Shown here: one piece after another, positions 7,344 to 16,635 of the stretch
Layout of the letters: the number at the start of each line of letters is the position of its first letter
Numbering within the stretch: position 1 is the first letter of the stretch
Assembly: GCF_000710615.1 (NCBI RefSeq)
Contig: NZ_JDTH01000002.1
Location: forward strand, 1,418,082 to 1,482,081
DNA: 64,000 nucleotides
Direction: 5' to 3'
Source of the DNA: Haladaptatus cibarius D43
GTDB lineage: Archaea; Halobacteriota; Halobacteria; Halobacteriales; Haladaptataceae
Translations under genes and position numbers: made by a program
Notes under the pieces: model-generated
Databases searched by the model: none
Seen by the model: only the letters and a program-made list of their open reading frames with translations
Told to the model about the DNA's origin: nothing

Positions 7344-9479
7344 ATGGTTCGACCCTCCGACGAAACACGGCGAACTTTTCTCAAACTGACCAGCGTCGCG
7401 CTCGGCACGGCGGGGCTTTCGGGGACAGTAATGTCCGACGCGCAGCGTTCGGCCGAACAGGACTGGCCGACGTTCCAGTACGACGCCGGAAACACGGGTT
7501 ACAACCCAGTCGGAGGTGACCCGGGTTCCGGGGCGTGGATAGCGTGGAGCGAACAGTTGTGCGACCGACGCCTATTCGCGCCAACCGTCGTCGATGGCAC
7601 GGCCTATGTCGTTGACACCTCGGGAGTGCTGAGGGCATTCGACACGGAAGCGCGAGAAACGCGCTGGACGGCGAACGTCCGCGGATTGGACTACGCGCCC
7701 ACTGTCGTCGGAGACACGGTCTACGTGGCAGGGACGGACGTACTCGCGCTCTCGACGAGCGACGGAAGCGAGCAGTGGCGGTTCGAAGTCGGCGTTACCG
7801 AAAGCTCTCCGATAACGACCACTGACGGGACGCTCTTTTTCAAAACCAGCGACGCAAACGGACAGGGAGTCTGCTGGGCAGTAGACGCAGCGACAGGAAC
7901 CGAACGCTGGCGAATCCGCATTCCGAGCGGCAAGGAGGGCGAAATCCCAAGCGCCGAAAACGTCCCGCCAGCAGTCGTCGACGGCGTCGCGTACTTTGTC
8001 GATAAATCCGACGTGTACGCCTTTGAGGCCGAAACCGGAACTCCTCAATGGCAGACCAGCGTCGATGGAACCATTAACCACGCGCCGACGGTTGCCGACG
8101 GAACTGTCTACGTCTGCGGGGAGCGCGTGTTCGCCCTTTCGACGGACGATGGAGGCACGGAATGGGAAACCAGCGTCGCTGACTCTGCACGACTCGCGCA
8201 GTCTCCTGCAATCATCGGCGATTCGGTCATTATCACGGATGGTCGGGAGGCACGTGCGTGGTCGCTTCACTGTGAAAACGGGGCGGAACAGTGGTCGTTT
8301 GAAGACGGAGGCGACTCCGCCGGAACGCCGGTAGTCGCCGATGGAACCGTTTACATCCCCATCTCCGGTGACGATGCACTGGTCGCGGTTGACGCCGCGA
8401 CCGGTGAACAACGCTGGCGTGTCCCGGTTCGAAACCTCGGCAATTCGTGGCTTCCCGCCGCAGTCGGCGACGACATCTACGTTACCGACCGTGAGGGTTT
8501 CCTGTACGTGATACGCGATTCGACGGAACTCGATTGGCGTGTAGATTCGACGGAACTCGATTGGCGTGTAGACCGAACCGGCACACTTGCAGTCGGCGAA
8601 AACGTCTACGTTTCGAACGACGAATTGGTCGCACTCAACGCCGAAACCGGCGAAAAGCAGTGGATGGCAGACGGTGGAAACGCACCGGCCACGGAGAACG
8701 AACTGCTGTACGTCGCGGACGGCGGGGACGTCGTCGCGTACACCGCAGGCGGAACCGAACAGTGGCGTGCCGGATGCAACGGCAACATCGCTACCAAGCC
8801 AGCAGTCACGGACGAAGCGGTGTTCGTTGGCGGCGACGGGTGGGTCAGTGCCTTCGACGCAGAAACTGGTGTACTGCAGTGGCGGTACGAGGGCGACTGC
8901 GGTGCCCTCGGCTCCGTTACACGCCTCACAGCGCGCGAAAACCGCGCTTTCGCTGTCATGGAGGGCCGGGTTCTCGCGCTCGAATCAGGTGGCGTGCGGT
9001 GGGTTGCCGGTGAGAACGTCTGTGCAATCACATCTGGTGACGCGGTGTACACCGGAACCGACGAAAACGAAGTCGTCGCATACGATTTCGACGGCAACGA
9101 ACTGTGGCGGACGACCCCGGAAAACGGCGATTCTATCAGTCATCTCGTTGCGGGCGAAACTCACGATAGCGTCTACGCGGTCACGACCAGCGTGACGAGC
9201 ATGGGAACCGACAGCAGAGAGTGGCTTACCGCGTTTTCGGCTGGTGAAGAACGATGGTCGTTCCACCCGAAATTCCTCCCGTTCGGGTCGCTCTGCGAAC
9301 CGGTCGTCGCGGACGACACCGTCTACGTCGGTGCCAGCGACCGACGAGTGTACGCGCTGTCAGGGGCGGACGGAAGTGAGATTCGCCGGTTCGAAACCGG
9401 CGGGGAAGTCGAGAGCGTTACAGTCGATTCGGACGACAGGGTGTACGCTGCCAGCGATGCAGTGTACGCGTTCAGATAG
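7344..9479 (+). CDS. Tat-exported PQQ-type beta-propeller protein
   Basis: The product is 711 residues. The N-terminus has a twin-arginine signal (TRRTFLKLTSVALGTAGL). The rest is a long series of WD/PQQ-like blades with recurring motifs such as GTVYV..., ALSTDDG and EQWR, enough for about two seven- or eight-blade propellers. Proteins of this kind act outside the cell as binding scaffolds or BamB-like proteins; no substrate can be named, and quinoprotein active-site residues are not evident. A 27-bp tandem duplication at 8517-8570 repeats DSTELDWRV inside one blade. A TATA-like box at 7318 supports the start. Confidence 0.85.
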   Translation: MVRPSDETRRTFLKLTSVALGTAGLSGTVMSDAQRSAEQDWPTFQYDAGNTGYNPVGGDPGSGAWIAWSEQLCDRRLFAPTVVDGTAYVVDTSGVLRAFDTEARETRWTANVRGLDYAPTVVGDTVYVAGTDVLALSTSDGSEQWRFEVGVTESSPITTTDGTLFFKTSDANGQGVCWAVDAATGTERWRIRIPSGKEGEIPSAENVPPAVVDGVAYFVDKSDVYAFEAETGTPQWQTSVDGTINHAPTVADGTVYVCGERVFALSTDDGGTEWETSVADSARLAQSPAIIGDSVIITDGREARAWSLHCENGAEQWSFEDGGDSAGTPVVADGTVYIPISGDDALVAVDAATGEQRWRVPVRNLGNSWLPAAVGDDIYVTDREGFLYVIRDSTELDWRVDSTELDWRVDRTGTLAVGENVYVSNDELVALNAETGEKQWMADGGNAPATENELLYVADGGDVVAYTAGGTEQWRAGCNGNIATKPAVTDEAVFVGGDGWVSAFDAETGVLQWRYEGDCGALGSVTRLTARENRAFAVMEGRVLALESGGVRWVAGENVCAITSGDAVYTGTDENEVVAYDFDGNELWRTTPENGDSISHLVAGETHDSVYAVTTSVTSMGTDSREWLTAFSAGEERWSFHPKFLPFGSLCEPVVADDTVYVGASDRRVYALSGADGSEIRRFETGGEVESVTVDSDDRVYAASDAVYAFR

Positions 9480-9616
9480 CACAATCGGGCGCTACCTTCG
9501 ACAGGCAACAGTACGTTGTCGTTGGTCAACCCGTATCGGAAACGTCCCCGTGAACGTCAGCGATTCTCGTACATGTGAGCGTATTAAAAATAGTTCGCCG
9601 GGTAAACGGGCCGTGA

Positions 9617-9883
9617 TTAGTTCCGTTGCTCCGCTTCCGCAACTGCGTCAGGTGCGTAGATGACTCCTGCCCCGATGTCGGCATCGCTCTTGCCGTTGCT
9701 GAATCGGGCGGTGTTCTCGATGATGTTCTGCACCTTCTTCGCGCTCAAGTCTGGATTGGCCTCGCGGATGAGAGCAACGAGTCCAGCAACTTGCGGGGCC
9801 GCCATCGAGGTACCTGCGTACCATGCGTAGGCGGTGCCGTCGTTCAAATCCGGCGGCACCACTTCGTTCGTCGTTCGGTAATA
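9617..9883 (-). pseudogene. Subtilisin-like (S8) protease, C-terminal remnant
   Basis: About 85 codons read like the end of a halolysin-type subtilase: GTAYAWYAGTSMAAPQVAGL carries the catalytic serine box (GTSMAAP, Ser codon near 9807), followed by the usual helix and GAGVIYAPDAVAEAE tail. The Asp and His parts of the triad are absent. Upstream of about 9883 the frame continues with Cys-rich, unrelated sequence and no signal peptide. This is therefore a truncated remnant, not a working protease. Confidence 0.75.
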
Positions 9884-10047
9884 CCTTCGCAGAACATCCA
9901 TTTTGAAACAATTTCGCGTTCGAAGACAGCACCGCCCTCCACCGGTTTGTCGGAGGTTCGACACAGGTGTTGCAGACAAGCGGCAATCAACAGGGGACAT
10001 GGAAGCGGCTATTGAGTGTGTGAAAGAATACCGGTAGCAAACAAACA

Positions 10048-11190
10048 ATGGTTCAGAAAGCGTTTGACGAAATCGTCCGCGAACTCGACAGAATTGACGC
10101 GGATGCGTTCGTTCACGTCGGCGACCGATTCGATGACCTGCTTCGATATTTCACCGATTTTTCCGGGCCGGACCGCGACTACGCGTTCGTCTTCGTCGCT
10201 GGACGGGCGATACTCTGTGCGCCACGATTGTTCGGTGAGCAAGCACGCCGCGAGTTCGGTGGCGACGATGTTCGGACGAGCGAACACCAAACAGGGGCGA
10301 CAGCACCGGCCCGCGCCATCGAAACGATTCGGGAGTTCGCCGATGCAGAGCGGATTCTGGTGCCCAGCCATATTTCTCATCGAACCGCGACCGCGCTCGA
10401 ACAGCACCTCGAACTCGTTACGACGGACGCCGATTTCGGTCGCTCGCGGAAGACGCCAGACGAACGTGCCGCGCTGGCCGAAGTTCAGGAGGTCGCACAG
10501 CGTGGAATGGCTCGTTCGGAATCCATTCTCGCGGAAACAACGATTCGGGACGAGTGTCTTCATTGGAAAGGAAAGCTGCTCACTACGGAACGCCTTCGGA
10601 GGGAGGTCAACGCCGTTCTCGCACGCCACGGCGTGCAGGACGCCAGAAACACCGTCATCGGTGCCGGGCCGAGTTGTGCCGACCTGCATTTCACCGGTGA
10701 GGACGAGATTCATTCCGGGGAGACGATTCTACTTGACATTTCCCCGCGCGGTTCACGTGGCTACTACGGTGACGTGACTCGAACCTTCGTCGTCGGCGAT
10801 ATTGGCGAGTGGGAACGCGCCACCTACGACGCCGTGCAGGATGCGCAGGACGCTGCCCTCGAAACGCTCGATTCGGGTGCGGGAATCCGTGCCGAGACGG
10901 TTCACCGAAGCGTTTCGGAAACGCTCCAAAATCATGGGTTCGAGGTGGGCGACGTTTCGGTCGGGATGTACCACGGAACCGGACACGGCGTCGGCCGCTC
11001 GCTGCACGAATCGCCATCCCTCTCAAGCGACGAGCGACTCGAAGTCGGGAACGTCGTCACGGTCGAACCCGGCGTCTACGACCCGGAACGTGGCGGGGTT
11101 CGCATCGAAGACCTCGTGGTCGTCACGGAATCGGGCTACGAAAATTTGACCGACTATCCGCGACGGATTCGGCCATCGCCAAGTCGGTAG
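10048..11190 (+). CDS. M24 metallopeptidase (Xaa-Pro peptidase type)
   Basis: The product is 380 residues with an N-terminal creatinase-like domain (1-165) and a C-terminal pita-bread domain. All five metal ligands are visible: both Asp in LLDISPRGSRGYYGDVTRT, His in GTGHGVG, Glu in TVEPGVY and Glu in RIEDLVVV. It should be an active dimetal aminopeptidase acting on X-Pro bonds or a related peptide. It sits alone between the subtilase remnant and the convergent mutS gene, with 29 bases between stops. It contrasts with the ligand-depleted paralogue at 1496-2677. Confidence 0.9.
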   Translation: MVQKAFDEIVRELDRIDADAFVHVGDRFDDLLRYFTDFSGPDRDYAFVFVAGRAILCAPRLFGEQARREFGGDDVRTSEHQTGATAPARAIETIREFADAERILVPSHISHRTATALEQHLELVTTDADFGRSRKTPDERAALAEVQEVAQRGMARSESILAETTIRDECLHWKGKLLTTERLRREVNAVLARHGVQDARNTVIGAGPSCADLHFTGEDEIHSGETILLDISPRGSRGYYGDVTRTFVVGDIGEWERATYDAVQDAQDAALETLDSGAGIRAETVHRSVSETLQNHGFEVGDVSVGMYHGTGHGVGRSLHESPSLSSDERLEVGNVVTVEPGVYDPERGGVRIEDLVVVTESGYENLTDYPRRIRPSPSR

Positions 11191-11219
11191 CTCAATCCGG
11201 ACACGGACGATGTAGTTCC

Positions 11220-13898
11220 TTATTCGCCGTCGAGTCGTTTTTGCCACTCCTGTACTTTCGACATTAACTCGATTGGCGATACGTCGGCGACTTCGACGCC
11301 CGAGAGTTCCGACAGCACGGCTTCAGTTTCGGGGTCGATTTCCGACGTGTCGCTCCCGGTTCCGCTCGATTCGTCCCTATTTTCGCCAGCACTCGAACCA
11401 ATCTCTCCCTGCTGGAACTCGCCGCTTCCGAGGTCGAACACGGCCTGTACCGGTTCGCTCGACGTGCCACCTTTCGCCTCGATTGCCTTCTCCTGTCGTA
11501 ACCTGTCGAGGACGTCACGGGAGCGTTCGACCACTGGAACCGGTACGCCAGCGAGGTCTGCGACGTGAATCCCGTAACTGCGGTTCGTCGGGCCGTCGCG
11601 GACGGTTCTGAGGAAGGTTACGTCGCCATCTCGCTCATCTGCCGCAACGTGGACGTTGGCAACTCTCGGCAGGTGGTCGGCCAGCGTCGTCAGTTCGTGG
11701 TAGTGAGTCGCAAAGAGCGTTTTCGCGCGAACCTCGTTGTGCAGATACTCCGTCGCGGCCCACGCAATCGAGATTCCGTCGTAGGTCGCGGTTCCGCGTC
11801 CCACCTCGTCCAGAATGACGAGGGAATCCTCGCTCGCGGAGTGGAGGATGTTCGATAGCTCCTGCATCTCCACCATGAACGTCGAACGCCCTTGGGCCAA
11901 CTCGTCCAGCGCGCCGACGCGGGTGAAGATGCCATCGACCAATCCGACTCGCGCCTCCCGCGCGGGGACGAAACTGCCGACTTGGGAGAGCAGGGTAATC
12001 AACGCGACTTGGCGCATGTACGTCGATTTGCCGGACATGTTCGGCCCGGTGACGATGAGGAACTCGCGCTCGTCGTCCATCCGCACGTCGTTGGGGACGA
12101 ACTCGGTCGTCTGTTCCACGACGGGGTGGCGACCCTGTTCGATGTCGAATCCCGACTCGGCGAGTTCCGGACGAACCCAGCCGTTTTCGACGGCGTGAAC
12201 CGCGAGGCTTGCGAGGGTGTCGAGTTCGGCCAGCGTGCGCCCCACGTCCTGCATGAGTTCCGCGTGGTTTGCGATTCGCACCCTGAGTTGCCCGAACAGT
12301 TCGTACTCCAACTCGCCGCGGCGTTCTTCGAGACGCAGTATTTCACGCTCTCGCTCGCGCAGTTCGTCCGTGACGTATCGTTCCGAGTTTTTTAGCGTCT
12401 TGACCGCCTCGTACTCCTCGGGAACCTTGTCCGTGTCCGACTTGCCGACTTGGAGGTAGTAACCATCTGTTTTGTTGCGGTCTACCTGCAAATGCGAGAT
12501 TCCAGTCCGCGATTTTTCGCGGCTTGCGAGGGTGTCGAACCATTCCAGATTCTCCTCGTGCTGGTCGATGATTTCGTCCAGTTCGTCGTCGTAGCCCCGG
12601 CGGAATAGTCCACCTTGCGTGACGGTTTTCGGCGGGTCGTCGGCCAGTGCTTCGGCCAACTCCTCGCGCAGGCGTTCTGCCTGCGCTCGGTCGGCACGAG
12701 CCACGAGTTCTGCGAGTGGCGAACTCGATAGGGACGGTGCGTTCGCAATCGAATCCGCGACGGCCGGGAGAACCGCGAGGCTGTCCCGAACCCGGAGCAA
12801 ATCGTTCGCGTCGGCACTCCCCGAGACGGCTTTGCTCGCCAGCCGTTCGAGATCGTACGTGTCCCCGAGCGTTTCCCGAATCTCTTCGCGGGCCAACGCG
12901 GATTCCGCGAAGGCCGACACGTTCGACTGGCGCTCGCGGAGCAAATCGAGCGACCGACGAGGGCGCTGAAGCCACTCCTTCAACAGGCGACGGCCCGCGC
13001 TGGTTTTCGTGTGGTCTACCGTGTCGAACAGCGACCCGTTTCGGTCGCCGTGCATGGTTTCCGTGAGTTCGAGGTTGCGCTGGGTCGTCGCGTCCAGTTC
13101 GACGTGGTCGTCTGCGTGATACGACTGGAGGCGCGTCATCGACCCGAGGACGCCCGCACCCGTCTCTTCGACGTAGGAGAGAACGGCCCCCGCCGCGCGA
13201 ACTTCCGCGTTCGGCGCGTTTCCGTCGGCGGAATCTAAGCCGATGCTGGAAAGCGCCTCAGTTCCGAACTGCTCGCGGGTGACGTGTTTCGCCTTTCCGG
13301 GCGCGAAGGCGTTCGCATCGTGAAGCGAGAGGGAGGCGTTTGTCCGTTCGCGCACCGCTTCGAGGAACGAATCGTCGTTGCGAATCTCGGGACCGGGAAG
13401 CACTTCGGCAGGGTCGAATCGATAGAGTTCCGTCAGCGCCTTCGAATCGGCGTCCGGGCCGGACACCGAACTGACCAGAAATCTCCCCGTCGTCACGTCC
13501 GCGAAGGCCAACCCGTAGCCGTCGTCCACGCGAACGATTCCGGCGAGATACTGGGCGTCGTCGTTCGTCGTTTCGAGCAGCGTCCCCGGCGTCACGACCC
13601 GCGAAATCTCGCGGGCGTGGCCGTTTTCCGTTTCGTACTGGTCGGCGATTGCCACTCGGTAACCGCGTTCGACCAGTTGTTTCATATACGGCGTGAGTTC
13701 CGAAAGCGGGACACCTGCCATCGGATAGCTGCTTCCGTGGCTCGACTTCTGGGAAACGTTTAAATCCAGCACGTCGCCGACCAGTTCCGCGTCGTCGGCG
13801 AAAAATTCGTAGAAGTCGCCGACCTGCATCGTCAGCACGTCCGCGTCTGCCTCCTCTTTCAGCGAGAAAAACTCCCCGACGATGCCGCCCTCGCTCAC
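11220..13898 (-). CDS. mutS: DNA mismatch repair protein MutS (MutS1 type, copy A)
   Basis: The product is about 892 residues. The mismatch-reading motif FYE is in QVGDFYEFFADDA near the N-terminus, followed by connector, lever/clamp and the ABC ATPase with Walker [14 protein letters not shown] and Walker [12 protein letters not shown]. This combination marks a MutS1 (mismatch-binding) rather than MutS5 protein. A frame-open TTG lies at 13928, but I prefer the GTG at 13898 because a strong Shine-Dalgarno GGAGGTG (13905-13911) lies six bases upstream, an unusual feature in a mostly leaderless genome. A second MutS is at 22390-25044 and MutL at 60608-62770. Confidence 0.94.
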   Translation of the reverse strand: MSEGGIVGEFFSLKEEADADVLTMQVGDFYEFFADDAELVGDVLDLNVSQKSSHGSSYPMAGVPLSELTPYMKQLVERGYRVAIADQYETENGHAREISRVVTPGTLLETTNDDAQYLAGIVRVDDGYGLAFADVTTGRFLVSSVSGPDADSKALTELYRFDPAEVLPGPEIRNDDSFLEAVRERTNASLSLHDANAFAPGKAKHVTREQFGTEALSSIGLDSADGNAPNAEVRAAGAVLSYVEETGAGVLGSMTRLQSYHADDHVELDATTQRNLELTETMHGDRNGSLFDTVDHTKTSAGRRLLKEWLQRPRRSLDLLRERQSNVSAFAESALAREEIRETLGDTYDLERLASKAVSGSADANDLLRVRDSLAVLPAVADSIANAPSLSSSPLAELVARADRAQAERLREELAEALADDPPKTVTQGGLFRRGYDDELDEIIDQHEENLEWFDTLASREKSRTGISHLQVDRNKTDGYYLQVGKSDTDKVPEEYEAVKTLKNSERYVTDELREREREILRLEERRGELEYELFGQLRVRIANHAELMQDVGRTLAELDTLASLAVHAVENGWVRPELAESGFDIEQGRHPVVEQTTEFVPNDVRMDDEREFLIVTGPNMSGKSTYMRQVALITLLSQVGSFVPAREARVGLVDGIFTRVGALDELAQGRSTFMVEMQELSNILHSASEDSLVILDEVGRGTATYDGISIAWAATEYLHNEVRAKTLFATHYHELTTLADHLPRVANVHVAADERDGDVTFLRTVRDGPTNRSYGIHVADLAGVPVPVVERSRDVLDRLRQEKAIEAKGGTSSEPVQAVFDLGSGEFQQGEIGSSAGENRDESSGTGSDTSEIDPETEAVLSELSGVEVADVSPIELMSKVQEWQKRLDGE

Positions 13899-14012
13899 GG
13901 CGGACACCTCCGGAAACGAGCAGTCCAAATCATGTCCGGAGTGAGTTGGGGCGCGAATAAAACGATGTGGTTTCTCCGCCGGAATCGAGTCCGCGGTGAT
14001 GATTGTGGCGGG

Positions 14013-14306
14013 TTACTCGGCCATCAGCGTGTCGAGTTCCTCGACGTTCGCCCGCACCGATTCGACTTCGGCGTCGAACTTATCGAGAAACGGTTCGGTC
14101 CGGTCGGTCGTCACCGCACCATCGCCGGTCGGCTGTATCAGTCCTTCGTTTTCGAGCATCTGAAACGACGTTCTGACCCGGTGCTCCGGAAGACCGGTAA
14201 CCGTAGACGCGTGCCGAAGGCCGACCGGTTCTTCCGCACGGATGCGCTGGAGGATTTCGACGGTTCGAGCGACGAGTTCGACTTCGTCTTGGAGGGATTC
14301 GAGCAC
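14013..14306 (-). CDS. Small winged-helix regulator, haloarchaeal
   Basis: The product is 97 residues. A winged-helix core (IRAEEPVGLRHASTVTGLPEHRVRTSFQMLENEGLIQPT) is followed by a C-terminal helix rich in Glu and Asp. It has no sensor domain. It lies upstream of mutS copy A on the same strand and divergent from the propeller gene at 14442, either of which it might control. The target is unknown. Confidence 0.7.
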   Translation of the reverse strand: MLESLQDEVELVARTVEILQRIRAEEPVGLRHASTVTGLPEHRVRTSFQMLENEGLIQPTGDGAVTTDRTEPFLDKFDAEVESVRANVEELDTLMAE

Positions 14307-14441
14307 TGTCGAAGAAGAGCGGTACGTCAGCTAAAGTGTTACCTCATTGCATCACTGTGAGATTGTGAGTCATATTGATTCTCGCCAGCTAGTCGAAGGC
14401 CAGCACGATTTTGATACTCCACCGCATCTAACAGTACTCGC

Positions 14442-15698
14442 GTGGTTTCCGTGATTCCTCGTTCGGGTCGCCGACTCGGTGCCGGACTGATGGTCGTTTC
14501 CATCGTCAGCTTCGCGCTCGTATTGGTTGTGAGCGCCGCCGTCGCGCCGCCGATTTCGAAGGCACCGACGACGAACAACGCCGAAAAAACCGTCATCGGC
14601 GTACAATCGACGACCACCGAAGGCCGGGTCGTTGTCCTCGACGCCGCGGGCGAACAGATTTGGGATTTCGGCCAAGCAGCTAGTTATCACGACGTGTCCC
14701 GTCTCCCGAACGGGTCGGTTCTCGCGTCGTTCATGGAGCGGGGCGACGACGACTGCGGTTTTTACGAATCCCCCTGCGCGCACACGGGCGTCAGAATCAT
14801 CAACCCCGAACCGAACGCCCGAATCGTCTACGAGTGGTCGTTTCCGGTTCGAACCAGCGGGAACAGCGAAGTCCACGATGCCGAACTGCTTCCGTCCGGC
14901 GAACTGCTAATCGCGGATATGGACAGAGAGCGCGTGTTCACGCTCGCGCCGAACGGGACGAAAACGTGGCAGTGGAACGCGAGCCAGTACTACGATTCGC
15001 CACCCGACCCGACCAGAACTGACTGGCTCCACATCAACGATGTTGACAGGATCGGTGAGGACAGATACCTCGTCTCGGTTCGCAACGCACATCAACTGCT
15101 CGTCGTAGAGCGCGGAGAGGGCGTCGTCGAAGTAGTGAACGAAGACCGCGACACGAGCGTGTTGAACTACCAGCACAATCCACAGTGGCTTTCCGAAGAT
15201 GCGGTTCTCGTCGCCGATTCGGAAAACGACCGCATCGTGGAACTCCACCGAAACGAAGCCACGGGGCAGTGGGAACCCGAATGGCAGGTACACGGCGCGG
15301 GGGGAATCAACTTCGACTGGCCCCGCGATGCTGACCGTCTGCCAAACGGCAATACGCTCGTCACCGACAGTCGGAACAACCGCGTCGTAGAACTGAACGA
15401 ATCGGGGAAAATGGTGTGGAGCGCACGGGTTCCAACGGTACCCTACGAAGCAGACCGCGACCCCGGCGAGTATCCAGCAGGAAATCCCGCCGATTCGGAC
15501 GGTGTCGTCGGAAGCGGAACGACGAAACTGCCCGTCTTCAGCTATCTGCTCGACAGCGCCCGACACGTCGTCGCCCTCCCGTACTGGCTGGCGGGATGGC
15601 ATCTCGCGGTCGGTTTCGTGGCACTTTTGACGTTTCTCGTCGGGTTCTGGCTGGTCGTTCGGAGTCGGAAAAGACGGTTGCATGAGCAACCACAGTAG
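14442..15698 (+). CDS. Arylsulfotransferase-like beta-propeller, membrane-anchored
   Basis: The product is 418 residues with one membrane segment at the N-terminus (about 15-37) and one near the C-terminus (about 385-408), ending in a basic tail. Between them are propeller repeats of the arylsulfotransferase (ASST) group: HDVSRLPNGSVLASF, HDAELLPSGELLIAD, HINDVDRIGEDRYLVSVRN, NPQWLSEDAVLVAD and RDADRLPNGNTLVTDSRN. Conserved His residues at blade starts (YHDV, VHDAE, LHIND) fit the family, but sulfotransfer activity is unproven in archaea. It likely faces outward, tethered at both ends. Confidence 0.75.
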   Translation: MVSVIPRSGRRLGAGLMVVSIVSFALVLVVSAAVAPPISKAPTTNNAEKTVIGVQSTTTEGRVVVLDAAGEQIWDFGQAASYHDVSRLPNGSVLASFMERGDDDCGFYESPCAHTGVRIINPEPNARIVYEWSFPVRTSGNSEVHDAELLPSGELLIADMDRERVFTLAPNGTKTWQWNASQYYDSPPDPTRTDWLHINDVDRIGEDRYLVSVRNAHQLLVVERGEGVVEVVNEDRDTSVLNYQHNPQWLSEDAVLVADSENDRIVELHRNEATGQWEPEWQVHGAGGINFDWPRDADRLPNGNTLVTDSRNNRVVELNESGKMVWSARVPTVPYEADRDPGEYPAGNPADSDGVVGSGTTKLPVFSYLLDSARHVVALPYWLAGWHLAVGFVALLTFLVGFWLVVRSRKRRLHEQPQ

Positions 15699-15727
15699 CC
15701 TCCTTAAACACTCCCGACCACTCTTCC

Positions 15728-16072
15728 ATGGCACTCGCACAAATCGAGCACCTGAGCGACGAACAGCAAAACTGCATCGACAACTGCTTCGAGGCCGCGC
15801 AAGCCAGCGAGTGGTGCGCGGACGAATGTGCAGGCGAAGGTGAAGAGATGGCACGGTGTCTGCGTCTCTGCCGAGACGTGGCCGACCTCACCACTCAGCA
15901 CGCGCGGTTCATGGCGCGAAATTCGAACTACAGCGAACAGCTTGCGGAAGCCTGCGCCGGTGCATGCGAAGAGTGCGCCGAGGAGTGTTCCCAGCACGAC
16001 CACGACCACTGTCAGGTCTGTGCCGACGTGTTAGAAGAGTGCGCCGAAAGCTGTCGTGCGATGATGGCATAA
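15728..16072 (+). CDS. Cys-rich four-helix-bundle copper-binding protein (DUF326/Csp type)
   Basis: The product is 114 residues with about 16 cysteines spaced along amphipathic helices (CIDNCFEAA, WCADECAG, CLRLCRDV, ACAGACEECAEECS, CQVCADVLEECAESC) plus His residues. Proteins of this family, like Csp3, are four-helix bundles that hold many Cu(I) ions in their core. There is no signal peptide, so it would act in the cytosol. It is probably unlinked to the upstream propeller gene, whose stop is 29 bases away. Copper storage is inference from the family. Confidence 0.85.
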   Translation: MALAQIEHLSDEQQNCIDNCFEAAQASEWCADECAGEGEEMARCLRLCRDVADLTTQHARFMARNSNYSEQLAEACAGACEECAEECSQHDHDHCQVCADVLEECAESCRAMMA

Positions 16073-16153
16073 AGCGGTCGAACCCGACTATTTTTCCGAA
16101 TCACGTCTCCGACTCCCGACAGCGTGATGTACCGCCGGAGTAGTGTCTGAATT

Positions 16154-16630
16154 ATGACCGACGAGTGCGAGGCGTGCGCTGACGATGTGGAAGAATCGAC
16201 AGATAGCCACGACCACCATGCGCTCTCGCCCGACGAACTCCGGTACCCGGAGTTCGTCTTCGAAAACGGAGAAATCGGAGACGACGGTTCGTTTGACCTC
16301 GAAACAGACCTCGACCGCGAGGGGATGGCTGACTGGCTATCCGACCTCGCTGGTGGACTGGCAAGCCACGACGTTGCAGTGGAATCCCCAGCGGGCTACG
16401 TCACGTTCGGCGTCGGGGCGTCCGGGGTCGAGATGTCGTTCGACCCCGAAAAAGGGGGCGTCGGCAACTTCGAAGTAACGTTCAAACTCCGAGCGAAACC
16501 GATGTTCGTCGCGGACGACCCCGACCGGCCGAAGGCCGGCGCGCGGGGTGGGAAGGGATTCATCCCCATCGAGATGCTGACGACCGACCGGGAGACGTTT
16601 CGGTGTTACAACTGGATGGGAGAAGAGTAA
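16154..16630 (+). CDS. Amphi-Trp-domain-like protein
   Basis: The product is 158 residues. After a Cys/His-rich N-terminus (MTDECEACADD...DHHAL), the central segment DLETDLDREGMADWLSDLAGGLASHDV resembles the short amphi-Trp domain found in haloarchaeal small proteins, followed by beta strands (AGYVTFGVG, GNFEVTFKLRAKP). Function is unknown. It converges on thiDN with only five bases between stops. Confidence 0.6.
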   Translation: MTDECEACADDVEESTDSHDHHALSPDELRYPEFVFENGEIGDDGSFDLETDLDREGMADWLSDLAGGLASHDVAVESPAGYVTFGVGASGVEMSFDPEKGGVGNFEVTFKLRAKPMFVADDPDRPKAGARGGKGFIPIEMLTTDRETFRCYNWMGEE

Positions 16631-16635
16631 GGAAC

